Origin: Spodoptera frugiperda
Taxonomy: Eukaryota > Arthropoda > Insecta > Lepidoptera > Noctuidae
Assembly (NCBI RefSeq): GCF_023101765.2
Contig: NC_064220.1
Coordinates: forward strand, 8,432,001 to 8,496,000
DNA: 64,000 nucleotides
Direction of reading: 5' to 3'
The position numbers and the translations under genes were made by a program. Below are positions 35,309 to 47,400 of the stretch, piece after piece (position 1 is the stretch's first letter; the number at the start of each line of letters is the position of its first letter). The notes beneath the pieces were generated by a model that saw only the letters and a program-made list of their open reading frames with translations, had not been told where the DNA came from and searched no databases.

Positions 35309-36461
35309 GCCTGCGACTTCGTTCGTGTGGAATAGTGACTTCCGGCAAATTTTTGGTTTTAACCACAATGTTCCCGATTTCGCGGGATCTCTTCAAAAAT
35401 GAGATGTGGAAAATATTCTAGGGAACTCCTCAAAAATCAACATAATGAGCTCTGCGTTTGAATTTAATAGATGTATACTCACTTAGGGCATTGAAAAAAT
35501 AGTTTAAAAACGGACTTAAACTAAAGAAATATTATAATCTTTCCGAACTTAAGATGAAAACTAACTTAAAACTAAAGAATTAAAGAAAGCTACGAATTAC
35601 GAATTTATAACAATTAAAAAAGAAATTATATTACAACCTATCCTCAATGCTATAATACCAAGTTTGGCTTGGCCAAGCTTAAACTAAATAATTTAAAAGA
35701 AACGACTTAAATCCAATTAATTTATAAATTATAGACTTACAATTTTATTAAACAAATTAAATCCAATTAATTTATAAATTATAGACTTACAATTTTATTA
35801 AACAAACTAACTACAGTAACTACTAATAATCGATATCAAACTAAACCTACGTTAAATAATTTAACCAGGAAAACCCAACAAATAAACTTTTTAATAGACA
35901 AATACAACGAAACCAATTTAGAATATACGAAACAGCAGGACCACTGCAGACAAATAATCATACGACACTATTTCCACAACAGTACCGAAGCGCTCGGCCG
36001 ATACCCAACAAATATTAATAATAAAAACGATAGAAAACAAATAAAAACTATCCTATGTCCTTTCTAAGGTTCAAAACTATATCTGTACCAAATTTCAACC
36101 AAATCCGTCAAATAGTTGCGGAGATTAATGGTATAACCATAGAATGTTCGACGTGATTCTTTAATTTGACATAACTTTTTTATTTATGAACCGATTGACA
36201 TGAAACAAACACTAAATGTAAACTTAAGCATCCCACAATATATTCGTGAAAACCGCATCCAACTCGGATCAGCCGTTTCTGAGATTAGCGCGCACAGACG
36301 AACAGACAAACAGACAAACAGACAAACAGACAAACAGACAAAAAAAAAGTTAATTACATTTTTGGGTTCGACATCGACATAACAATAACCCCTGCTATTT
36401 TTTTTATTTTTATTTTCAATGTACAGACAGCACTTTTCTACGATTTTATTATATGTATAGA
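35309..36461 (-). mobile_element. Helitron copy 3, rearranged
   Basis: Inverse of copies 1 and 2. The 5' TC lies at 36461-36460 before a host A complement. The 3' end stops at GTCGCAGGC without the CTAG. It lacks the whole 150-bp tandem block of the other copies and instead has a 50-bp tandem duplication at 35711-35760 and 35761-35810 (one mismatch). Confidence 0.8.
35711..35810. repeat. 50-bp tandem duplication inside Helitron copy 3
   Basis: Two units beginning ATCCAATTAATTTATAAATT, differing at one base near their ends. Copies 1 and 2 have a single unit. Confidence 0.85.
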
Positions 36462-36560
36462 TAACCCCAGGTTTCCTCACGATGTTTTCCTTCACCGATT
36501 GTCAGTAGTGTCTAAATAATCTTAGAAAGTATGTATAACTCGGAAATACATTAGTACTTG
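36462..36560 (-). repeat. SINE family F fragment, inverted
   Basis: CAGGTTTCCTCACGATGTTT and CTAAATAATCTTAGAAAGTA are the inverse of the family F body. It is directly next to the 5' end of Helitron copy 3, so the Helitron inserted into this SINE or beside it. Confidence 0.6.
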
Positions 36561-37260
36561 CTATTCGTAGGTTTCGAAACCGTCTTAAACCACCGGCTCA
36601 CCACGACTGGTATAGCAATGCTAACCTCCAAATTGTCCTAAAAGATACAAAATCAGTTCTCGTATTTATTGAAAGTACTAAACATGAAGCTAAGCCCTTA
36701 CACCATGACGAAGCATTATCCAATACAACCTGGCTATTTATCTTTGATCTAAAGTGTCCGGCCACGTACCGGGCTGGATCGGTCCGATCCATCCCTCACG
36801 GCTAATCGACCGTAGCAAACCGTGCCAAACCAAGATTAATAAATGACGCTTAAAATTCAACCTTTTTTCGGCTAAGCTAATGGCGCAAAAATAATTAGCC
36901 GTTTTTTATAGCCGTTTCTAACGGAGAAAATTTATTATTGGATTTGTTTCTTTTTTTTCGCGTGTACCGTGCGAATGAGTTATGATTTTTGCGTTGTTTT
37001 TTTTTTAATTGGTTTTTGTTTTGTTTCGAATTTATTTTTGGTGTTCAGTTGCAGAGTGTAATTGAGATTCATGAGAGGGATTCTGAATTGTTTATCTCAA
37101 TTTATTTAATTCAATATATTTACAGACGATAATTAGGTAAATGGATAGATTCTGACGAGTTTTTAATTGATAAGATAATACTTAGCACGAGGTTTCTCTC
37201 CTTAAAGGCTTCTTCTTTTCTTTTTTTGGTAAATCAAAACTTCTTTTTATCATAGTATAA

Positions 37261-37492
37261 GGGTGTTTTTCCACCATAGATGCTGAAGCTGTGAAACTAT
37301 GTTACCCTTTCTACCTATACTTAGCTATAGGTAGTAGGGTAGCTATCCATAGCACGCATCTTTCCATATCAAAATATGGCTTAGCTGAGTCCGTTGCCAC
37401 CAGTGCTAAGCTATGTGTACCAATGAATAAGATTGGTGGAAGCCAAACGCATCCACAGCAACGTAGCACACATCTCTGGTGGAAAAGCATTC
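37261..37492. mobile_element. Family G MITE
   Basis: Left GGGTGTTTTTCCACCATAGA and right TCTCTGGTGGAAAAGCATTC are inverted repeats (shared TTTTCCACCA). The 232-bp body contains AGCTGTGAAACTATGTTACC and further inverted blocks. The target duplication is not clear, so the superfamily is open. Confidence 0.6.
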
Positions 37493-37499
37493 TTAACTT

Positions 37500-40460
37500 C
37501 GGGCCTATGTAGATGCAGATAGATAAGGTGACATCAAATGTGTCTACGACTCCATAGGTACTTAATACCACAATAACTAAATAGTAAATAACTCTATTAA
37601 ATGTAATTAATTCAAACCGAGAATTTAACTCGAGAATCAATTTCATCAACCATATTATAATTATACATATTCACCCGACGACGTACTGAAGGTAATTGGT
37701 AATTACCAAAAAAAATCTTCAACTCCTCATAGTATACACTGCTGTATTGCTTGCTTTCATGAGAGAGCGCAATGATTCTATTGTGTATTTATCATTTGGA
37801 CAGAAAAAAAATAGGTGCGCAGTACCTGGAACCTGAATTTAACCGTTGTATTCCGGAACGCAGATCCACGGGAAACACAATGTATTTTCTATTGTGTCTT
37901 ATATACCGACACTTAATGAGATGTTGATAGTTAATAAAAATCAGCTGAAGCTGTAAATAAAACTGATAGAGGTATTTTGTTGTTTCGGTACCAAAAACAA
38001 AAACTAAAAACTAAAAAGCATAAAGCATGTAAATAATAAGCCAAATATATTTCACTGTTTATTGAATTTTGAATATAATGTCATTATAGATAGATAGGTA
38101 TTTACAATAATATTCAAATGTTCTGAACTACAATATATTTTTTGTAAGACTACATTTAAATAAATTAATAACGATACACAACCAATAACTTTCTACCGTA
38201 CATAGATAATTAGGTATTTTTAGGAAGCATTTATTCAATTTCATTTAAATAAGCACACAAAAATTAAATGAAGATTTGCTGAGTTAAATGAAAGTAGGTA
38301 GGTAGTTAAATTAATTCGTATTTACAATCGAAGAACATATAAATTTATAAAAATGTAAGCTCTAATTTATACGAAAATCTTTTATTTCTGCGGCAGTGAT
38401 TATTAATATAATATATATTCTCAGTTTGTATAACTAACGGTACAGGTACTTATAATATATAATGTAATCATAATTATTGAGTTGCAATCTATTTACTAGT
38501 ATATTATATATCTCTTTGGTATACATCCAGTGTCATACTATTTCTAGCTAATTTGTTGCAGGGTTCATTTTATTGAGGTCAATTATTTTCATTTAATTTT
38601 GTCCCCATAACGAATATTCACACCATTATTGTTTCTACATTTAAAAATGTAACAGACATATTTCAATAACATCACGTCAACATGTAAAAATATTTAAATT
38701 TACATAAAAAACGTGTCAACTTGTATAAATCAACTGAAAACTTGTACAAAATCTACTTGAATTTGTTATTTACGCTGAATTATCTCAATAATAAAAAAGG
38801 ACGGTAATGCTATAATAAATGTAATAAAAAATCTATAAAAACAAGAAAAATGTGATAAAACCATTTTAGTGTTACTAATGAGCAATTTCGTTTTTACGGA
38901 AATTTTATATGGGGTTTGTATATTGGCGTTATTACCTGTAATATTGCGTTTTGGCACAATTTTATATAGCTATAATTATTATAGTTATAAACTATTATTA
39001 TTATTATATAAATATTGATATAATCTACATCATTAAACCGAACATCGATAGATAAATCTAGATATATGACAATATAATTTTAAATTTTAATAACATTTAT
39101 AAAGCCGTGTCACATATACATACAAATAATAATTAAGAAGCAGCAGGTAATAAATGAAAAAAAAAACAATAATAATTTGTATATTTTTTTTACTTTTTAT
39201 CACATAGATACACAAATCTCAAATCAATAATCAGACTTAAAAGTGTCAAAAGTATGACGTCACTTTGTATAACAATCGTGTTACGTCATTATGTAATTAA
39301 ACGTCAAAGTTACGTACATTATGACGTCATAATTTCGACATGTACAATTTCGTACGAGAACAAAAAATAGTACAATTTCCAAATGTATTAAAATTAGCGA
39401 ACATTTATTTAAAAAACAATTGCAAAACGCCACTGGCTTGAGCAAAACGGTTGCCGTAAATTGAAGAAAACATGAAAAATTTCAAATTCAAAACATTTTT
39501 TTTTTCGTCATTTTGAGACACATATTTTATTGTATGTACTTTTTAACTCGATAAAACTACTCGCAAAATTAACATCGGAAGCTCAATTTTAAAATTACAA
39601 ACTGCCGACCACTTTAAATAGGCCTCTACATGCAAGCGAATCACAAAACTTTGCTTCGTAAATCATATATAGTAGAGATCTAGCTAAATTGGCTTTTAAA
39701 TAACATGTAACATCAGTTTGATATGTTTTATGTACTATATGTTATTTTAGGCGTATTCGCTTTATTTTCGTCATAAGATTGTGTTAATATCAACAACCCA
39801 TTTTCATAATAATTATTGAATCCCTTAATATTACAGCTATTTACATTTTTAAATATATACGACACCGAAAATGGTAACGTAACGCTATGCTAAACGAGAT
39901 TATATAGTTAGGCCTACCCAAATATCCAAATGTTCTCCAAAACGCGTAAAATTATACAAGCCATAGTCAGCATTGAACTCACTGGTTACCCTCTAGGTAT
40001 TAAATAGGGTAAATAATAATATGTAGATATTAAACAAAATAAGCAAAGGCCAATGAGATCAAAACCGACTACTTATACAATAAAGCTATAGAAGAAAATC
40101 AATTTCTAAATAATGTATAATTCAACGCATCGCTGGAACACATTTATACAGCTGCACTAAAATAACATACTCATAATACTACGAAACAAAAATATACAAT
40201 CAATAAAAACCTACTATATATAAATATAACAGCCCCTAGAATTTTACTATTCAATAGTAAAATTGATTATTTTAACTATTAATAATTATTATTATAATTA
40301 TACAATAAGTTCGTATATATATAAGGTTACGGTACGTAAAAGCAGTGTCGAAATTGATATACAAATATTTTAACATATTATTTAGACCAACTGCGTATTT
40401 CTGTTAATTTTCAAGTTGGTCCAAACGAGGTTGTCACACATTACGATTGAGCCGATATTA
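37500..40460. other. Very AT-rich region downstream of ANKS1
   Basis: Low-complexity A/T sequence, possibly including part of a long ANKS1 3' UTR at its right side. No open frames of interest. It contains the CRE cluster listed separately. Confidence 0.4.
39255..39329. promoter_or_regulatory. Cluster of CRE-type sites
   Basis: TGACGTCA at 39255-39262 and 39322-39329, TTACGTCA at 39281-39288 and an ACGTCA half-site at 39301-39306: four in 75 bases. CREB/ATF-type factors bind TGACGTCA. The cluster is about 1.8 kb downstream of the ANKS1 stop; function is inference, and it could instead belong to a repeat. Confidence 0.4.
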
Positions 40461-40469
40461 TTGCAAAAT

Positions 40470-40475
40470 TTTATT
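40470..40475 (-). terminator. First AATAAA downstream of the ANKS1 stop codon
   Basis: TTTATT on the plus strand reads AATAAA on the minus strand, about 620 bases past the stop. I saw no earlier AATAAA or ATTAAA. Further AATAAA motifs occur leftwards (for example near 39515 and 38575), so the 3' UTR could be longer. Only RNA 3' ends would decide. Confidence 0.3.
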
Positions 40476-41096
40476 CGTGATGTATAAAAATACAACATAA
40501 CAGTTAACATTATCCTTACTGATAAACGAACGCACTTGTATCAATATAAAATGAACACAACAATATTTAAACCATAATTTAGTTCATAATAAAATTACTT
40601 AGTACCTTAATATTTCTTATCTAACAATAATGTGTGCCAACCTCAAAGTAACACTAACCTCCGAACCTATTTTAAAATATCGATTCAAAATTCGAGTAAT
40701 ATCAATAAAACATTGCAAAATTTCATTTCCAACTAGATAAATCCAGCTTCCTTTCACATCAACTGCATAAAAAAAATGTTAGTACAAAACCTGCTAAAGA
40801 TTAACAGACACCTACAAATACTTTTTGGTTTATACACAAATCCAACATGTCCGTCTTAATTTCCACAACGTTCAAAGGCGAGACATTTAGATTTATATCA
40901 TTATTATTTTCGTTTACATTTAAATTTTCCATTACATTAGGAAGCTTATCTTCCGGGAAGACAATTCCATGAACATTTTAGCCAAATTAATCAACATTAA
41001 AAATGTCTATAATGTAAACTATTACTAGATCAATATCATCCTTGTGGAAGTCGATAGTGATGACCTAAAGCTGTTTAGTTAACTTTACCTTTGCTT

Positions 41097-41441
41097 TCAC
41101 AATTCTTCAGTAGATGCTATGGGCGCCTTGAGGAGTGGAGTTCTTGGGCTTTTAGAGCCATCGGTGCTTCTAGAAGATGCTTGGAAGTCCTCATTGGATA
41201 AGGAGGCTGGTAGTGGGGCAATTTTCAGCTGATGGCCATTCAACTTGATCTCAGTAATGGAATGTGATCTCCCGTGGTTGACGTTAGGTTTCTCCTTGTT
41301 GCTTGTGGTCATTGGGTCATGGGTCGGAGTCTTGGCTAGAGATTGGGTCACTCTGGTCCTGTTGGATTGCTCCCTTAGTGCCATTTGGTAAGCTACTTCG
41401 AATGCCTCGCCTAGTGTTAGAATTACTTCTGTGGCTTGGTC
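41097..41441 (-). CDS. ANKS1: ANKS1 last coding exon: end of PTB and C-terminal tail
   Basis: Acceptor TTTCTATTCCAG precedes 41441. The first 24 residues, DQATEVILTLGEAFEVAYQM and on, are the C-terminal helix that closes the PTB fold. About 90 polar residues follow, rich in Ser, Thr, Lys and Pro (for example NHGRSHSITEIKLNGHQL, SPRTPLLKAP), ending in STEEL and TGA at 41099-41097. The final Glu-Glu-Leu fits a class III PDZ ligand pattern, but three residues are weak evidence. No other in-frame extension is possible past the stop. Confidence 0.93.
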   Translation of the reverse strand, partial: DQATEVILTLGEAFEVAYQMALREQSNRTRVTQSLAKTPTHDPMTTSNKEKPNVNHGRSHSITEIKLNGHQLKIAPLPASLSNEDFQASSRSTDGSKSPRTPLLKAPIASTEEL

Positions 41442-44400
41442 CTGGAATAGAAATGATTTAACATGAGTACACGGTTATATACGACAAGTTATACAGGGTG
41501 TAAACGGAACGCTCCCGAAAAACGCTATAAAAATTTTATAGTTGTATAATATCATTTGTTTTCGTTTTTCATGCAAAATCAGTCGTTGCAGCAGTTGATT
41601 ACAACATTACAACATTTTTTTATAATAAGATTCGTTTTTTACCATCACCTGTTTTTGGCGAATGGGAGCGTTCCGTTTACAACCTGCATGAAACCTTTTG
41701 AGAATTTGATGATACATTTGGCTTTGATAGACCAATTAATAGTGCTGATAATATTGTCTTCGTCATAGTATTACACTAGAAAAAAAAAAGTATCTGTATA
41801 ACAAGGTATAAAGAAAGACTCACCATAGTTGCAACTCTGAATACGTGGCAGTAGTGGCTCCGACTGGTGTGATCCTTGGTGATGTAGGCAAAGTGGGTCA
41901 AGTCATCAGCGTCCTGACACGCGCAGTGGATGTTGCGGATCTCATGCTCACACACCAACTCCTGAGACGGGAGAAAAAACATTCGATAAAAACAAACATC
42001 ACAACAAAAATATTTTTAAGCTGCCATTTTTTATTTGAAACTACGAAACTTGTCACAAAAATCCAAAAACCCTGTTACCTCGCAACTCTAATTAAAAGCG
42101 TTTACACACTGTAACTTGTGATCCTTAAAAAGTAGTGAACCTATCGTTTACCAGTCGAAAACGCTTTCAACCTGTCGAAATTCAAAAGGCCGGACTTTTT
42201 TAACGAACGCTGTCCCGAACAATATTTTACTCTTTTTTCGCGAAAAAAAAAACAGTCCAAATTAAATTTGAGTCGTGCTTCGCAAGCATAAACATTGAAA
42301 AAACACTAATTATCCCACTTAACTAACCGTGAAGAGTTCTAACATAAAAATTCATTGTACAAAAAGGGGAAGAGAGAAAAAACAATCCTTTTTTTAAGAA
42401 ACACAAAGAAGAGATTGGTCATCGGTCCGATCAAGTGTGAAGAATGAGCCGTAATTAAAAATCAGGCAGGAGTCAGGGTCTTCGAGGTCCTTTGTTGCAA
42501 GCCCCGGGATGTTTGCTGCCTTTCACTCGAGTGATCTTCAAAGACCCTTAACAGTCTCAAAAAGTTTGCCGCCAAGGATTGGAACTACAAACTTTGGAGT
42601 AGTTGAAAGGAAAGATACAAGATCGTTATTCTTTTAAAGTTTTTCATCTCAAAGAAAATGTAGGATTTCTTGGAAAGGTCAAGTCTTTGTAGGAGTTACT
42701 TTTCCTTTTGTATTATGGTTATTTTCATAGAATAGTATCCCTAATTATATTTATATAAAATAGGCTCACCCTGGTGATAGTGTTGAGAAACTTGACACCT
42801 CTATAGCTGATTGAGAGGATGATGTCAGGAGAATCCCTCGGTTCTTTGGTAGACTTCTTAAGTTTTTGGATTGATTTCTTCGTGGACTCCGTGCCTCTCA
42901 GCTCCTTCACCACCGTTGATCCTAGGTACTGTTGTAAAAGAAAATTAATTAAAAACGTTTATTCACATTGAAAAATATTTTTCTAAATGCAACATTAGGA
43001 ATTTATAGAGATGTATTTCATTATTTTTCAAAACACTCACATTAGCTACGTAAGTCACAGCCCCAGTAACCAGCACAAACGGCTGATGTTTCCACTGAGT
43101 CTTCAGCGCCCCTGGTACTCCAACCAGCAGTTCTGATGGTGCTCTGATCTCCAAATCCGAAGGTCGTGGTGGCTGAGGAGCAGGCCTGTTCTTTTTGCTG
43201 CGTTTTAATGTCTCACCACCAGGCGGCGCCAGTGTAGGAACAACGGGAGGGGGAACCGGTTTCAAATTTTCTGAAGGTGGTAACTTCTCTTTGATTTCTT
43301 CTTTTAGCTGCTGAATGTTGCTCTTCTAGAAGGGAAAAGAAAATGTTGCTGATAAATATCCCTTGGGTTTATAATTAATTTACTGGCTTTGACATATTCT
43401 TCAGAACTTCTTATTCGCAGTACATCGTAAGGAAGTTATCTACATACAACCTACAATTAGGCGTTATACATCCAATACAAAATTCATACATCAAATCACA
43501 AACATAAACAATAGTTAGACATCTAGCTGTCAATAAAAAGTGGCACCCTCAACGCCTACGAACACACCCCTCAATAACTCTAATTAAATAAAAAAGACAC
43601 GGCAACAAAGAACAATATGCAACAAAACGTAAAGTGACACTTATACAGGGATTCACACTTCAGAGGTGCAAAACAAAACGAGAGAGTAAATTAAAAACAT
43701 TGCCATTGGGCGTAAAATTTTAATTAAGGCAATGAAAGGTTCACAAGTAAATAATTGAATCATCATATTTGACGGTGTCATTGGTAAAAACTACGAACGA
43801 GTATTTGTATGAAAGGGCCAGGTTCCGGCAGAATAAACTCGAATAGAATGAAATAGTGAGGTGCAGATCCCTACCAGTTGTTTACGAACTCACTGCGATC
43901 GTGAACCGGTTCCGTTTATTACAAGTTTATGCTAATATTCGGTCTAGATTATTTGTGTAGTTTCTAGGTACAAGATAAAATATTGTAACTGCTTTATTAG
44001 TGCGTTGAGGACCACCAATGGTCTTGTTTTGTAGAATTTGTGTGGGTAGTATTATTCTGCGTTGTTTAAATATGAAGCAATATGAAAAATATTCTATATT
44101 TGTATAAAATATGTTCTGTAAGAAATCTTCGTACGACAACTTAACTGTTTAATTAGTCTAAAGCCCAAAAAATCTTATAGTATCCAGAGATTACTTGCAA
44201 TTTTTATTTTAAATTCGCATATTTTGATACATAAATTAATATACTATTTTATGGTGGCCCGGAGGCTTATGATGCCTGTTTGTAATGCATGTACTTTCTA
44301 AGATTATTTAGACACCATTGATAAACGGTGAACGACAACATCGTGAGGAAACCTAAGCTTAAATTTTTTATTATATGTTTGAAATCGTCAATCCGATGAG

Positions 44401-47400
44401 CAAGCGTGGTGATTGGTGCTCAAACCTTCTTCGTACGAGAAGAGGCTTTTGGTCAGCAATTACTATCTACTTTTAGACTGTTGATGTGACTTAAATGGTT
44501 TATCTACATTATTGTATTTACATTTTTCCATTCAAAAACTCAGTTTTACCTACAACCGTATCGTATCAAGCAAAATTTATCCATAGATATAAAAACAAGA
44601 TTAGATAGAGATAAATACTGAATTGTTGTTCAATCGAGCTACTGTTTTTGTGTTGACATTGAAAAGGTTTTAGTTAATTGGCCGGAAAGAAAATAAGTGG
44701 GTGAATACAGTCTGGAGGTTATTTGGGTGTCGACAATAAATACCTTGTAATGAGACAATGTTTATAAAAGTTTCAATCTACTGTGTTTTGTATTATATTA
44801 AGTTTCTTTTAAGTTCCAAACATGTTTTTGGAAAACTGCTTAGCACGTTAACTGCCACGTAGGTCACCGGTGACCTACGTTAGGGGAGGATTTGCCTTTA
44901 ACAGTTTTCTGATGGCAGTTAAAGGCTTAATTTTGCGCGGCAGCCGGCTACCATATAGAACTCTTTCTATGATCCACAAATTATTGTTTCGGGTCTGGGT
45001 GTTACGTATATATGAACCTGTATGTTTGTAAACGCACTCATGACACAGGATAATGTCCTAGTGTGGGGCAAATATTTATAAAAAAAAAAACCGTTAAAGA
45101 AAATTTCGAAAATCAACAAATCCAATAGTCCCCTTGGTCCGTTTTTTTTTACATTTAATGGGTCGACGTTTAGCCGCTATCTCACCTGATGGTAAGTGAT
45201 GATGCGGCCTACGGTGGCCGTAATCAAAATCAAAACATCTTGTTCACTAGTCATAGTTCAAAATTAAAAAAAAATATTTTAAAATATTAAACGAAACCAT
45301 GGTTCGGGCTCGTTGCCCTCCGTGAGTGAGAGTGGGGTACTCCCAGTGAATACGAGCTGAATAGTCGAGAAATTGAGCACTAATTACCTATACAGGGTTG
45401 GCGACGTGTGAAATTAAAAAAAAATGGCAGCTATACGTGAATCCGTGGTCGTAGTGAATTAGCGTGGCTTGTGTATGAATGTTGTTTATGGTTTTGTGTC
45501 GATGATGTTTTTTTATGAAGATATGTTTTTAAATATGATATTATGATTGTATAATTATATTTTTTGTAAATCTATAAATGCATATTAAAATGGCTGTTTG
45601 TCAATCTCGCTAAAACTCGTGAACGGCTGGACTGATTTGGCAAATTTTGTTTTTGAATTATTTGTGGAAGTCCAGGGAGGTTTAAAAGGTGAGAAAACTC
45701 TTTGAGGCACTACAAAGTTTGCCGGGTCAGCTAGTAAAGTAATAAAAATGAGAATACTAACACATATTCACAAATTACGTGCAAAATGCATACAAGTTGT
45801 AAAAGAGACAACTAGCATAATATTACACGAATCAGTACCTATGTACCAAATACTTATGTAAATAGCTTAGGTGGTACTGAACTGGCCCTAAAATTAATCG
45901 ATATCCCCCAAAACTCCATTCATAAAACTTAATGAAATAAAATCTACCAAAAAATTTACGCTAATAATTGTATAATTTATTACACCTTAACTGCTCCAAA
46001 AGTATATCCCTTTACATACAAATCGAGAATATATTTAAAACTCATCTCAGCACCTCATCAAACCTTACTTACATGTGACGAGATTAAACCAGTTAATCCT
46101 GGTTAAATTGCTCATCTGCCTGCTAATTATAATCACGCACGTGTGGCAGGGGGGTAGCCAGGCAACACCCTCCCAGGTGTCACGATAATACAGATCAACA
46201 CACACTCTATGTGTCTGGCATTTTATTGAAGTCACTTTAAGTACAAGATGGATTTTGTATTGAGAGGCAGATAATGGTGGCGAAAAATGGGAATTGAAAT
46301 GTCTTAAGTGGTCTTTTTGGATAGATATTGTTAATAGATAAGAAGTAGAAAATAAACATAGTGGCTATATCCTTATAATTTTCTGGGCTTAAAGATTTCA
46401 TTACAGAGCTTTACTTTTCATTTTTAGAGGGACTTTTATTGGTAATCAAATATCATTTTCCTCTAGCCCTTTTTTTAAGTGGTGAAGCAGAGAGAAACTC
46501 GCTCGAGTTAACTATAAACTCACTATATCAGGAATTAGTGTAAGAAAACATTTTAAAATCACATTATGCACAAAAATGATAACCCGAAAATCTAATAAAA
46601 CAACTTAGAATCCATATAATCTTCCGATATAAATCCAAATAAGCCTAAAACACATGATATGAAAGCTATAAGGCGGGGTACAGCAGGTGGGGCCTATATT
46701 AATAATATTAAGCCAAGTAAGGCTAAAGGATGTGCTTGCGATAAATTGGCAATCATCGTGCCATAAGTATGCACCTGCATCGTGATACGGTGGTCAATTT
46801 TAGGCCCTAAAAATGTTGATTAATTTTGTGATGCGATTAAATTTGGAGGCATGGGGTTATTATATGATACTTATTTTGCTTTTTATTTTCGCTTTGAGGC
46901 TAATAATATGACGTCTTAAAATTTTGTGAGATGTAAATATGAATAACATAAACGTAGAAAGAAATTTTGAACAACATCTATTGTATTTTTTACACCTACG
47001 TTTTTATTTGTCTGGTAAGCCGAGCAATAAGATTTTAATATGACCGTATTTCTAGAATCCTTTAATAAGTCGGCATGACAATTCTTTCCAGTTCAGTTTT
47101 TAAAAAAGACTGCAACTAAAAGTCCAATTACATTCAAATCACCAGCGATTTGAGCAATGAGCATCTATCACCCTTTCCATATCACGAATCGCATGAGCAG
47201 TTTCATTGAATTCTACAACATAGCAACACCCTGTCGCATACAATTGCCGCTCCGTTGTGAGGATATCCTCTTTATAAGCTTTTTGATTGAACGAATTGTT
47301 CACTTCATTGCCCAGATTGAACCATCCTGGGGTATCTCGTGTATTTGATTTATTGATATGATCTGGTGTCCGTTTCTTAAAGACTGAGATTGAAATGAGA

